Of a DNA stretch of 64,000 nt, positions 24,159 to 38,912 are shown piece after piece. The notes beneath the pieces were generated by a model. That model was given only the letters and a program-made list of their open reading frames with translations. It made no database searches and had not been told where the DNA came from. Positions within the stretch are counted from its first letter, which is position 1. Every line of letters starts with the position of its first letter. Source of the stretch: Pardosa pseudoannulata (Eukaryota > Arthropoda > Arachnida > Araneae > Lycosidae); the NCBI GenBank assembly GCA_032207245.1, contig CM063510.1:48461995-48525994 (forward strand). The letters are read 5' to 3'. A program made the position numbers and the translations under genes.

Positions 24159-27039
24159 AATGGTGGTTTACAGTTATCAAAATGTTTCTGCATATATGTT
24201 TTTCATTTATATTATAAAAGATGTTAAATGAATGCTACAATATTACTACTATATATATCATCAGAACATTTAGGTTGTGATACTGTGTTGAAGAACATGC
24301 AATATGCTTCATAATTTGTTAATTTTGTGCAAGAATTTTCTGAGTACAAAAAAATTACTTTAAAAAAGTAAAAGGTAAAATTATTTGTGTATGTTTTAGA
24401 TTTATTAAAAAAAAAAAAAATCCTCCATATTTTTGTTAAGAGGATTTCCTATTAGGAGTATTTTAAATTGCATATTATCAGCTCTTAAAATTTAAAAATA
24501 GTTTTAAAAAATGAAAGAGTGTTTTAAATTTTTTGTTAATGTTTTATTTCTTTTAATATAGCTTTAATACATTACAGGCTGTTTGGTACTGTACACACAT
24601 ATGTATTTTAATATTTCTTCCAGAAATTCTAGTCCCAGGTAATTTTATAAATATGTGATAATTTATTCCATATTTCAAAAAGGTTTTTGTTTTTAGGAAT
24701 AATGTTTAAAAAAGAAATTCTGTTTTAACATATAAAAAAGTGAAATTTTCATATCTATCATTATTATTTTTTCTTAGGTTTTTCCTTTTGGAGGAATAAA
24801 TTTTTAAATTGAATGATGCATCATCAAATGTAAATTTTTTCAAGTTCTTAGTTATACAGAATTTGTACCAAATGACTTAATCAGGGTGGTAAACCAATCT
24901 TCTTACTCATACTGATAAACAATGCAAATAATACATTTGATAACTTTTAATAAGCCACTTACCTTGTGGGTATGAGACAATTGTCATTTCATAAGAAATT
25001 CCTCTAAATTATGATCATGCTCAAGAGGAGGAGATTTTTGCTTCTTGATGAGATTCTGTGCCTATCTTCCACCTTCAAACCTCCCATTAAAAGGACATTC
25101 AAATCCATATATTTGTTTAGCATATTCTCTGGGTGTACAAAGAAATGTTTTATGTGCTAGTTATCTTTATGGCATATTATATATATATATATAGATATGC
25201 AGCGGTGTTCCTAAGGGTTGGCAAGAGGGGTACCTGTCTTTGGGTATAGCATTGAGGGGGTGCTAAATTGTTGTTACCAAGTTTTAGGATTGACTGCTTA
25301 AGTGCTGTATTCAAAGTGTTATAAACAACCATCCAAACAAATGCTCATTATTATCTTAGTCCTTTAGTCTATGAGCATGTGTGTATAAAAGACGGTCATT
25401 ACTTTTAGCGTTATTGAATATTAGGTAGTAAAAAAAAATTTTTGGTTCACAAAACTGTTTGCACCATAATAGCTAGCAGACACTAAACTAAACTTATCCT
25501 ATTTCTTTTCTTCACATAGACCTGCACCTAGTCTAATTGGTGCTGCCTTTATCAGCCTTTATGAAGTGGTGATATTATGAGAAAATGGTTGGTTAATATC
25601 TGAAATTATTGACATAAAAACAGGAAAAAGTTTTTTTACATGCAAACATTTTGTGCTTTTCTAAAATCTGCACTAATATACATTTATTGAATAAGTATAC
25701 ATGTTTTTATATTATAAAAAATAACATTGCAAGTGAAGCTAAATAATGTATCCAGAATTTATCTCTGGAGAAAGCTAGAAACATTTCACTCGTGGTCTTA
25801 ATGTGAGTTTAAATCTGCCAGTCCAGCCCCTGAGTGTACCCTTGCATATTACAATTCATATAACAATTACTCATTACAATTCATATAACATTTGCACATT
25901 AGAATTCATATGTTCATTATTATCATGAATCAGTTATTTATTTTTTTTTTTTTTTGTATCATTAATTACAATTCTGAAAATTTATGATGTATTTTATAGA
26001 TTTTCAATTTATTGAGATAAAACTTTTTCATTGTTGTCTGAATTTATACTGTGGTAATACTTGTTTAAAACATTCATTTTACACCTATTAGAGCTTAATT
26101 CAGAATTCAGAATTTAAAGGCAGCAAAGGCAACTTGATATACAAAAACATTTTGTGAAAACTTTAATTTTACTATGTATAGCCAGAGAATTTTTTCCACT
26201 TTGCACTCAATTTTCTTGATTTATTGGTTTAACATTTCTTGTTCATTGTAAAGATACCATATATATCCTGCATTTGACACTAGATATTCTGCATTGTAAA
26301 AGGGTTATTTAAAGGTATCGTTTGCTTTGTTATCTGAAGTATCTGTAAAGCATTCAAGGTCAAAACATTTTGTCAGCTTGACCAACAAATCATGTGATTA
26401 ATGTGGAATGTCTTAATTCTAAAAAATTAGCTGACTGATGTAAAAATTAAAATGTGTAACTTTTTAAATTAAGGTTTTATATTGTGAAATGGTTATAATT
26501 GTTAGAAATACATTTCATAAGTAGGCTAATTATTGTTGTGAGTTTGATTGTAAAGAATTTTTTGTTATAAGTAAATAGTTTTCAGTGACATTCTACTTTG
26601 TATTGATCATTCATGATATTTAAAAGGGATTTTTCTGTGAGAGTTTGTAGGATTTCTTATTGCTAGAAAACATCTACTTGAACATATGTTATTTTTTATC
26701 ACTATTTGTTATTTATTTATTATTGTTTAGTAAGTATTGTAAACTAAATTATTTTAATCAGCATTTTTATACAAGTTTGATGTTCTATATGAATCACAGC
26801 TACTTATTATTTACAAACATATAAAACTGTCAAGTATTTACTATGTAAAACAATACACATTAACTTTTTTTCATGTGGTTATTGTAACAAGTTAAAATAA
26901 TTTTTGTAGCATATAGCTATAGATTGAATAACTACATATTCTGGATATTATCTCGATATTATTTAATAGTTTTTTTATATAAATAGTGAGAAAAGTATTA
27001 AAAACTCTGTCTTAGTTTTTTCTAAATTTTTTACTGTAG

Positions 27040-27583
27040 GATACAGGAATGAAGGCTACAAAGATTGGAATACATTCTGTGGACATCAATAAGCCCAGTA
27101 CTAGTGACAAAATTTCTTTCGATCCAACCATACAGGCACCTCCTTCCAGAAAAAAAATTGACAGTGTCCAAAAAATGGAAGATAATTTACAGACTGGGGT
27201 ATGTGCATTTTATACAGAAAGTTCAACTTTCTCTGACAGAGCTGTCCAATGTGAAATGAATAGCGACAGTAATTTTCAGAATACATCTGCAATGAATGTT
27301 GCTCCTATGATTCAAGAAGAAATTGCAATTGAGTCTGAACCTAGTACTGGAAATGGAGCCATGGGTTTTGTGAATTCTGACAACCAGATTTACCATCTGT
27401 TTGAATCAACAACGCCTGATTTGATTGTTGATACAACAGATAGTGACAGTGACATTGATATTGTTGGCTTAAGAACAAACACTCAGGCTCAAGAAAATGC
27501 ATTGGTTCCAAATCATGACCACACCTATATTGATATTTGGAATCAAAACAACAATGTTGAGATGGTTACTGATGTCAACACTG
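27040..27583 (+). CDS. RNF111: Arkadia exon, start codon and SIM1
   Basis: The acceptor ctgtag precedes 27040 and the ATG is at 27049. Codons GAT ACA GGA upstream of it are open in frame, so an upstream in-frame start is possible. It encodes residues 1-178, a Ser/Thr-rich low-complexity N terminus with the first SIM cluster ([15 protein letters not shown]). Donor GTAAGT. Confidence 0.88.
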
Positions 27584-30500
27584 GTAAGTTCCATAGCTAG
27601 TTATTTTATTAATTATATCCGATCTTTGCAAGATTTGTATTATATTTTAGAACATAATATTTTATTATTTTTTAGCTTAAGTTACTAATCATAGTTATAT
27701 TAATATTTAAATTTAAGTGAAGTTTAGATTTAAAATAAGGTTTTAATGTCATTACATATATTGTCCCAAGCATTGAGCAGTTGGTATATAAAGTTAAAAA
27801 ATTTGTTTACTAAGCTATTTTTAATTAATATGCTTACTTCATAGTCTGATATGCATTTTGATTAAAATCAAATGTGATGTGATAAAACAATATGTTTAAG
27901 CAATATTTAAAATGAAGTTAATCTCTCAAATATTCTTAATTATAAATAGGTGCCAATATTTGTAGAATTATATTGAAATATTTGTAGATTAAGTTAAAAT
28001 ATATAATTTAGAATAAATTACACTGCAATTTTAAATATGTGGTGATTAGAAACTATATTTCTAATCAAAATAGATAAATGTAGTTAGATGCCACTGTTGA
28101 CATAGATGTTTGTAGTTGTATAGAATTAGTTTAAGCGGTAGGGTATGTTATAAGTCAGAAACATGTCAAAAATTGACCATGTCACTTGTAACAAACTAAG
28201 ATACATAAATGCTTAAATTCATTTTATGCAAAACTTTTATCTTTAATTTTGTAATTAACTCAAAATATTAAAGGATTTGACTTGAGAATCTATGTTGAAT
28301 TACTTTGAACTTAATAAATTTCTATTCCTCTTTACTATTGCCAACTATTCTGTATAAAGTAAAATAAGTAGCGAGAAAAAAAAAGTTCATCAAATTCTAA
28401 TTAAACTAGGGCATGAGATGTGAAAAGAAAATATAGAGTTAACTGTTAGAATTATATGCATATAAAAACTTTGCTTATAGAAATTTTGTGTATTACTTCA
28501 GTGAATTGGCTGTTATATTGTGTATTTATTTGTTTGTAATATTTCAGTGGTATATCAGTAAATGAGTTAGCAATATGAATAAACAATTATTCCCTTCCTT
28601 CCCTTTTTTATCAAACACCTCCCATCAAATCATGCATATTTAAATTAAATGTCTACAGTTATTTGAATTCTAGAATGATCAGAATATGCATACCTATATC
28701 ATGAACCTAAAATGTTACATTTGAATTTGATTTCTAAATTGGGGTGTTAGGTATAAGTACTATCATGAAGCTTTCACAAATACATGCTAATAGAAAGATT
28801 TCCCATGTTTCATATTTTTTATAAATATAACTCTTGTTTAGAGCAATTGTGCATTTAGAGCATCTTGGCATGTAAATATTTTTATTTTTGTGTATATGTA
28901 TTAACTTTAGAATTTATTGACTAACATTTTCAGTAGTTAATTTTTTTTAACTGTATTATTTTGGGGGATTGTAATTCTCTCCAACCCAGCCTAAGCCCCA
29001 TGGGATGTTTAAACTTTTTATAAGACTCGCTTAAATATGTATACATTATATTAAAATATGTATACATTTGAAATACTATATTCTTTTGTTGCATTTGGCT
29101 AATTCTGTGACTGCAGCCCTTGTTTATTCATCACTTCAGTAAAAAACACTAATGAAACAAACTAATCATCCAGTTAATGATACATTTGTTTAAATTCCAT
29201 CATTGTTTCTTTGTTGTAAACTGTAATTAGACTTGATAATATAATGCATATTTTCAACTTTAATAACCTTTCTTCAAGTAAGTAACCTTGAATGTTTCTT
29301 CAAGGTTATCAGTTTTTTTTTTAAGTTTCATGCATTTTGAAGAAGTCTTTTGGTAATTACTATTATAACTCAAACGTTTTTTAAAAATAGAAATTTAGTT
29401 TCATGAAATAAAATTTTTTAAAAATTTATTTTTATTTCTAGAAGCATCATCAAGTCATAATAATGAAAGATTCCAAGCCAAAAATTGCAGCAATAAACAA
29501 AAAGAAAATGACTGGCCAGTTGCTCCAGATCTTCAGTTAGATTGTTTATTTACAGATGATGATGATGACAGCAGTGTTGAAGTTGTCGGGGTTGAGCCCC
29601 CAAGGTAAATAACTTTTTTGTGTGAATGTGATTATAGCTCCTTTCTAAGGATGTGATAGACATACATACCGTCAAACTATTTTTAAATGTCAATGATAAG
29701 CCAACTCTCATTAGATTTATCATTTATTAAAAACTTCAGAAATAACAGAAGTTAATGTCTTGATCTTATACCTGTTTTAACAATTAGGGTTAGCTTTGGA
29801 TGAAAATAGCTTTATCGAGCCAATTTCTTTTGCACACAACCCTTCATTCATTTGAAGTAAATTCAATATTAAATTGTAGTATTGGCAAAATATGCTTTAT
29901 AAATATTGTGTCGAACAGCATAATAAGAAATAGAAACATTTAATGTTCTTTCGTTTAATAGCATGCAGTGGGCAATGCTAAGCATGCTTCCTTCCATATA
30001 TGAGGTTAAAATTAAATTAATTTAAATTCATTTGAATAATTATAAGATTACTTTCTTAAATCAATCTCAATTGAAAAAGTACTTTAATATACCGTTAGTA
30101 GGAATAAATAAGTTTAGGAAGGTTTTAAGTAGAGTAACTTATTATTTATAATGTAGGCTGAAATGTAACTTTTTAATTTTGAGCTTTAGAACAATTAATG
30201 AACTTTCATATTTTTTGAGCTACATTTAATTTTTTTAACTATATAAGTATTTGTATCCCATTTTTAACTGTTTAGTCTTCTACTGGCATTTTAGTTTATA
30301 AAATCAGTCTTAGAAATTGTGTGTGTATATATAATTGTTTCTTTTCAAAAGGGGCATTTATCAAAAAGGGCAGTTTTAGTCAAGTGAGAGGACACTTTTG
30401 AATTAAAGTATCTTCTAACTTTTGAGCTGAAGTGCCCACTCACTCACTCTATAGTTGGACAATGTCAGTAAAGCATATATTATTTGTAAAAACAGATTAT

Positions 30501-31591
30501 GCGAAATATTTAGCAGTTTTACCTAAAGTAACTTCACTGTGGGAACACCTAATTAAAATTCAAATTAGGATTAAAAAAATTTTTTTTTTACTATATGCAC
30601 TCCGTTTGCACAGTATGTATCGAATTATAGAACGAATATCTTAAATTAGTTACAATTGTGTAGAATAAAAAGGGCTACATATCTTTTCAAGGTTTTATTT
30701 AAAGGCAAACTATATTCTATGCAAAATGTTAACTACTATATGTTTTATGAGCATGTATACCAAATTGTTTTTACTACTAATGAAAAAGAAAATAGTTTAT
30801 TTTGGATAATGTAATTTATATGCTAATAATTGAATTAATTAATCAAACACAAAAAGCATCAAAAACGACAATTGGTATTTAAAATAAATTACAGAAAAAA
30901 TGTGCAATACTGATTTTTACACTGCCAATGTTTAACATCAGATTTATAATTTGGTTTATCATTTGGATATCCAAACTGTTGATTACACAAAATTTCATCT
31001 TTCCAAGCAAACCATGTCCCCCCCCCCCCACTCCTGTAAAAAAATGCAGTGCACAAAGTAAATGTATTCTGAAAGGGCAAAGGACATAAGCACTTAAAAC
31101 ACTCAGGTAGCTGTGCTCTTTGAAAAGCATGAAATGTAAATCTGTGTATATGTTGTGTGTATATACAATATTGTACTTTTTTCTTTGTGCAGTAGACCAG
31201 TGGCAAAACAATGTAGAAACAGAACCAACCGCAATGTGTCTCAGACTAACTCAGCTTCTGCCAATCGCAATGCACGTAGCCTCAGCATAAAGCTAGAGAG
31301 GCCAATTATTGTTGATTTAACTCAGTCAGATGATGATACCCCTCCTACTTCTACTGCTGCTGCTAGAACTTCAGTTCCAACCACAAATAGTGCAGTAAGG
31401 TTAGTAGTGAATAATTTTTCAAACTTAAAAATTTAAGCTGTAACTGAAGGCATATACTATTATAATCCCTTTAATAAATTACGTGGCAGTTATTGTAGAT
31501 ATATTTTAATAATAATATATATAACTCTGTGTGATAAAGTTAATTGGTGATTTTTCTTATTTTAACAACAGTAGAGAGGATAAATTAACTT

Positions 31592-31643
<52 letters not shown>

Positions 31644-33747
31644 CCCACACACAATGTACATATGTGTGTATATATATATATATATATACATACATATGTG
31701 TATAAATGTATATGTATATATATGTATGTTAATACTCATATTTTCAGACACAATCCTTTTGTTTAATGATGTTTGGGTGTACTGCTAATAAGATACATCA
31801 TTAAACCTTATTTTTTAGTTCTGTATTTTGCTTTGGTTTCAATTCTCATTATCAACTTATATACTTATATATATTACTCTCTCTATATATAGATACAGAC
31901 ATACATGCATAATACACATATATCTGTATATGCAATCCAGCAAAATAACTGCTGGTTACAATAAAATATTGTAGCCCCTATTGTGTTTACATGCCTGGGA
32001 TACTGGGCAAGAAGAAACCTAATCAGTTAACAGTAATAAAGTAAGATGCAGTCAAGCCACATTGAAAAGAACGGCACACAAGTCCATATTTAAGAGTTGC
32101 TACGAAAAGACATCTTTATTAGCCAGTGGCAGATGAAAGAATGTACGCTAAAAGATGTGCTGGAAAAGAGTTGGGCCATAGTTAGACAGACAAAATAATT
32201 CTCAGAGAAATGAAAACTTAGTGAATTTAAATGTTTGATTAGGGAAAAACTGAGCAATTTGACAGCGACAGCTGGGCAACGTGGTGAGTGGATAGAGAAT
32301 TTGCAGCAATTGTATAGAATGCTTTGGGAAATGGGTTGGAAGAATTTTAAGTCGAGAATGCTCTTTGGATTAAGATATGTGGCTGGGTAAGTAGATTTTA
32401 AGGAATGAGAATGGGAGAGGGGTGGCTTTTAAAAAAGATATTTAAGGTGAAATAGTTTTGATATATTACATATATATGAAATGAGGCTTTTTGCCTCATC
32501 TCGAAGTGATGTTCTGACTTCATGTTACAGCTCTGCAGTCAGAAAACTTGCATTGAAATGGACAATGAAATAAACAAATGGAATCTCAAACTGTCACAGT
32601 TCATTTATAATTTCTATGATGAATGAAAACTATCGAAACTGCCAACTGAACTGTTGGAACACTTTTATAGTTGTGAGTGCAAGGCAATTAGCAATCACAA
32701 GTCAAGTGGTTGATGTAACTTAAGTATCAGAACTCTATTTTTAGCTATGCAACTGGAAGGAAACTACTGGGAAACATTCACTAGAGTTGCAAGAAAATAA
32801 TTACCAGAAAAACAATCAACCAAAAGTGATAAAAATATTACATGTAAATGTAACATTCAGGGGTTTGTCACCAGACCCAATAATCATAAGGTAGTCATAG
32901 CCAACATCTTTTATTTTCATCCCGAAAATACATACATCCTTCTTAGGCCTTATGGCCACACTCTACATCCCGTCATCTAATGAAAAAATGTCTCTTGCCT
33001 TGTCGTGTGACCATCAAAACCAGAAACAAAACGACCCCTCTCATAATTTAGAACCCTGACCATGTTTAATTTTTCGTCCAGGAAAAGACTGACCACCAAT
33101 GCCTGCATTGGTGGACACTCATGCAGGAACAAACCATAAATTTGAAAAAAGAATTTTGAAAAATTTGGTAAATTGTTTATCACAGTCCTTGATCTATGAT
33201 TTGATGAAAAGTTTTTATTACTGTAGTCACATCAACATGAATATTAATACCAAAAATAAAAATTGTAATAATAGTAATACTAATAATAAAAGTAATGATA
33301 ACAATGTGAATAATATAAAACATATGACATAATTTTTATTAAAACCTCTAGTCATCATAAAATACTTGATATCATTTTCATTACACAATTCAATTTCTAT
33401 GCCTTATTATCTCAATATACTATCTTATTTATCTTAATCTAATATGTTATTTCAAAAAGTAAACTTTTTACTTCTAACATTTATCTATCCAAAATCTTCA
33501 TTTATTTATTCAATTTCTCATTTATTTATTAATTTTCTAATCATTTTTTAGTTTCCTTAACATCTCATCATTTAAATTTCTTCTAACATCTGAAGTATCA
33601 AAGAAGTGTAGATTCATCAGCTTCCTCACACTCTTTGATTTCCAAAACTTGGATTAAAAAAAATAATTTTAAAAGATTACAGACTTCTCCATAAAAACTA
33701 AATGTAAGAAAACTGTGTAAACAGTGAACTCTATCTCCCCTTGTGTT

Positions 33748-33799
<52 letters not shown>

Positions 33800-36700
33800 G
33801 AGTTAAAATTTGCAACAAAAGAAAAAAAAAAAGGAGGAAAAAAAAGAAAGAAAACCCCATCGAGATGGGTGATCAGTCCATCTGACAATTTTGAAAGTTA
33901 AGACAAACTAAATAAACCCCAAAAAAACTAAAAATTAAAAAAAATGAAACAACACAACAGGAAAACAGAGAGCACCACAAAATTTGGCTTGTAAAGGGTT
34001 AGGATGACTCTCCTCCTGGATCTTTTTGAGCAGAGTTCTCTGGGCAACTAAACTATTTTAAAAACTAAATAATAGTAATTTAAATAATACAAATCAAATC
34101 AACATTAATTGTAAATTCTCAAAATTAGTACAAACATCAGTAACCCTAGACTGGACAACACTAATTAAACCTTTCAAAATGATCCGCATAAAATTAAATA
34201 CTATTTCTTAATTTTATCAATTTAACACTATTAACATGGTAAACTTGAGATCCAAGAATGACGCAAACACTCGTAAAGAGACATTTTAAACTAGTAAGCA
34301 ATAAAAACAAGTCCCTTTTTTATATTAAGACATACAGTATTAAATATTAAGTATTTGTAAAGCAAATCATACAAAAATTAGATCTCAAAGTTTAGAATAA
34401 TTACTACTCTTCATGATATAATTTTAATTTTTAGGGACATAGTAATTTCTTAACTTACAAGCATGTACAATTTCAAATTCTTGTTTAGTTTGAAAATTTG
34501 GTCTATTGATTTCATAATTAATTTTAGAAACTTTTAAAATTATGTAACGACCTGAATATAGTGATATCAACTTCCTAGTGTTTGGATACTAGAATTCTTC
34601 ATATAAAACTAGATCTCTAATATTAAATTTAGGTTCTGTAAAATGACTATCCTATCTTTATTTCTTTTATGATAACCTATTGTCTTTTCCTTTGCTATTT
34701 TTCTTGCCTAGTCTTTTGGAGGATAAAATTGTTTATATAAGGTTCATAAGTCAACACTCCTAAGAGTAAGTAAGCTGGTGTAAACTGAGTCACAGAGTAT
34801 GGGGTAGGATTGTATTCATTAATAAGGTAGTCCAAGGAATTTTACTTGAGGAATTATTAACTTTACATCTTAATCTAGTTACTATTGTTTGGTTTACTCT
34901 CTCAGCTTTTCCATTTGTTTGAAGGTGATGAGAAAAGTGGGAAACTGTTTAACATTATTGTGTTCTAGAAATCTCTTAAATTTTGATGAAGTAAAAGCTG
35001 CATTTCTATCTGTTAATATTTTCCTAGGGGTTTAAATTTGGAAGATCTGTTTTAGACAATTAGTATAAGTTTTCGTTATGACACTTTTGGATGAAAAAGC
35101 CCAAATATAACGTTACGTGTAGCATGGTCAGTAACTAAGTGTTAAGTACTTTTTAGGTGAATTGTAGTAGTTAAATCCTCCTACTGGTCTAGACTTAGGC
35201 ATTCAAAAGGTTGGTCTGTCAGAGGAACCTCTTGCAGCAATCCAAACCTTTTCTGTCTTTTTTTTATTATTATTAATTTGACATGTATGACAATGTTTAA
35301 CATAATTTCTTATATCTTCAGTTATTTTAGGTCAATAATTTTGAGGAGTGATTAATTGTACCGTTTTATTTACTCGTGGATGTCCTAAATCTTCATGAGC
35401 TATTCTCAAAATTTCCAATCTTTATGAAAATGGAACTACTATTTTTAAAAGGCTTTTTTTTCTTCTTAACATATACTACATCATTTATCTTTTTATGATT
35501 TGGTCCCTGAACATTTTCTTTATTTTGAGAATCAATTATTGTTTGTAATTCAGCTGGACATTTTGGAAACCTGCTGGATTGATTCAGAAATAGGATTTCT
35601 AGAAAGTATATCAACTTCAACATTTTCGCTATGTTTTAGATATTTTATTTCATAATCAAATATACCTAATTTGAGTGACCATCAAAACAGTCTTCCTGAG
35701 ATTTTTCACATTTTTTAGCCAAACTAAAGCTGCATGGTCTGTGTGATTAGTGAATTTTTGTCCATGAAGATAATGATAAAATTTGTCTAAACTATCTACA
35801 ATTACAAGCCATTCAAGTTCAGTTATTGAATAATTTTCCCTCATACTTTTTTAAAACTCGAGAGTGATAAGCTATAGGATGTAACACACTATTTTTTGTC
35901 TGTTTTAGTATTGAACCCACTTGTTTGCTAGCATCAATAAACAAATGACAGTCTTTGTTTACATCATATTATTGCAATATAGGTTTAGAAATAAGCAAAT
36001 TCTTACTAGTCTCAAAAATCTCTTGGCACTTTTCTGACCAATTCCATCTTACCCCTTTCCTTAATAACTTATTTAATGAATGTCGCACTGTGGCATAATT
36101 TGGAATAAACTCATTATAAACATTAATTGTGCCCAAGAATCTGAGTTCTTTCACATTGGTAGGTGGTTGCAAGTTCTTTATTTTTTCAACATTGACATTA
36201 TCCGGTATAATTATTCTATCATGTCCAAGAAATTTATCTGCTTCTGTAAAAATGTACATTTGGCTAATTTTAACTTAATAATTTCTTTACTGGAAATTTG
36301 GAATTGTTTCAAATGTTCAAGATGTTCCTTGGATTCTGAAAAAATTTTGATATCACCAAAGTAGTGGCAGGCAAAATTAATTTTATATTTATGTAAGATT
36401 CTTCTGATAGTTTTACTGAAGATTGCAGGGGCATTCTTCAAGCCAAAGGGCAATCTCAACCATTCATATAAACCAAAAAGAGTTGGGCCAAGAGAGTTAC
36501 AAAAGCCAAATTTTCATTATCTTAAGGATGTACAGTGACATGCCAGTAACCTGAAGTGAGATCTAAAGTAGAAAAAAATTTGGCATGACTTAATTTATCT
36601 AAAATATACTCAACCTGGGTAATGGTTCTATATATGTTTTCAAAATTTTGTTTAAAGAGTGAAAATCAATTCAAAGTCTGGTTTTTCCTTCATCATGCTT

Positions 36701-38880
36701 TTTAGCTAAAGTGACAGGCGCCAAATAGGGTGAGTGGCTTTCTTTAATTATCCCTGCCTCTAACAAAGCCTTAACCTGAGTTATTTCTTTTTCATCAGTT
36801 GGGGAAGTTCAATAAGCTTGTAGGCTAACTGGTAAATCAGAATTTAGAATAATTCTTGGTGGTTCCATTCTTATTTTTCCTATGCCATATTTACTTACTG
36901 AGAATAATTTAACATCGTTTTGTAGAAGTATTTTTAAATCTTCCTCAACATTTAAATTTCTTATCTCCTCATTAAGGTTAATATCATTAGAATTAGGTAA
37001 ATTTTCTGAATTTCTTGAGAACTTCCATTAGACTTATCAGATTTATAATGGTCATAATTTACTCAAACATTACTGTCATCTGAAAAAACATCAGTTGGGA
37101 AAACATCATTAGAAAAAGCATTATTACCACAATCATTTTGTATATGTAATGACACAACATCAGTTTTTCTGTTATCATTAATTAAATTCAAAGAGTGTCC
37201 CTCTTGACACATTCTAGGTATTGCACAATCAATATTTAATTTAAATTGTTTACACGGAATTCCCTAAATAAGATAGGTTAAGTCATTATAACATAAACAG
37301 AAATTTTATTAATTTGCCAATTTTCAACTTAAAAGTTATACTTATTTATCATTAAAATTTCTCCCTTTGCTTGCCTGACCTTAATTGGAGTTCCTTCATA
37401 CGCTTTCAACTTTTGTTCATTTACAATTTTGCTAGAAATCAGAGTAAGGGTGGATGCAGTGTCCACAATGCTCTGAATGGTAGAGCCTCGTCTACACTTA
37501 AATATAGGATACCTTCTGTTTTGAGAGCTTTGAGTAGTCTGATAAATTAACATTCTTTTAGAAATTAGTTATCATTGTGAATTTGGATTTTCCTGGCTAT
37601 TTACACTTCTTTGCGTTTGATTTTTTACCTTAGGTATAGTATTTTATTAGGGCATAGTATTTACTTCCCCTGACAAGCTACACATATCCTCCCAATGATA
37701 ACATTAACAGTACCAAAAATTTCACATTGTCGTCATGGTCTAGATGGTATTCTTTAAAGCTCTTTGATGATGATTAGTTATAGATGCATTATAGATGCTG
37801 TGTTTTTTTTCTGTCAAATTTGTTGGTTTTATGGGGCGATGAGTGGGTTGGTGTATTTGCCCTGACTTTGATGTTGGGGTATGGCAGCTCCAATGTGTTC
37901 ATGCACCCCATTGGTACACGTGATTTTTGACTTGAGTACCTGAAAGTATTCGAGAAATTTGCATCTTAGCAGTTCTTTTGGCTTCCAGTTGCCTAGGTAA
38001 AGTTGTATTTTTTTTTTTTTAATAATTTTCTGGGATTTAGTAGTTTAGTTATGGCGGGTGTTGTTATTTCAGTTCTTACTATTTTTGGAATTGTTAAAAA
38101 GTATCAGGATATTTTAAATCAACAAGATACTTTGGTTTAAAACGTAACAGTTAATTTTTTTTTTTTTTTTAAATACGAGAATTGATAAAACTTGCAGCGA
38201 CTGATTATGAAATGGCGGGTGTAGTTCTTTTAGTTCTTACTATTTTTGAAATTGTCAGAAATTATCAGGATGTTCTTAGCTTTGAGGTGGGTTTTGCATT
38301 TCTTTCTAAACGCCACATGTGTGGGGACGATAGAATTCTGAATCTGAGTTTTTTTTTATTTGGTAAGTAAAAAATGTTATTTCAAAGTTTTTTAAGGGGG
38401 GTAAGGGTGTTGAAGAATGTTTGTGGTGCTACCCTTTCCAATTTACATCTGTTATTAAATTTATTTTACATTCTTTTATTACAATTGGGGGGAACCCCCC
38501 TCACATATTAAATTTTTTATCATATTAGTGCTTATTATAGTGCTTATTGTATGCTATATATTCTGTTTATGCTGTTGATATATATCATAGATATTACTAA
38601 TCTGTTATTTTTTAAATAACATAAAAAATGATAATTATTATGCTAATTTTATTTTAATAATTGTTTAAATTGTTAATCTTTTTAAGTTTAGTTTTGTTAA
38701 TGTTGTGTTTCAAATATGCCATGTGACTGCTGCCATGTTTTGTTTTTTTAATCTTTCAGAAAACGTGTACTATTGCCATGTTTTTTTTACTTTGTGATTT
38801 TTTAAAACATGTTTTTTTTCTTGGCAATTTTTCAAAACATGTTTCAAGAGAAAAACATGCATTTTTCTGTTGGTCGGGAG

Positions 38881-38912
<32 letters not shown>

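Larger units (their letters stand above)
20841..27039 (+). other. Arkadia first intron (about 6.2 kb)
   Basis: AT-rich. It contains a Family A SINE (23655-23845), a hairpin pair (24053-24158), a poly(A) run near 24407 and a TA run near 25173. No coding exon could be recognised, though a small one could be missed. Confidence 0.45.

Noticed and set aside
31391..31396. Donor GTAAGG at 31395 for the Arkadia SIM3 exon
   Set aside because: It would end the exon in phase 0, which does not match the next exon. The donor at 31400 gives the correct phase.
31531..31788. Open frames on both strands across 31531-31788
   Set aside because: Also products of a GT/TA microsatellite.
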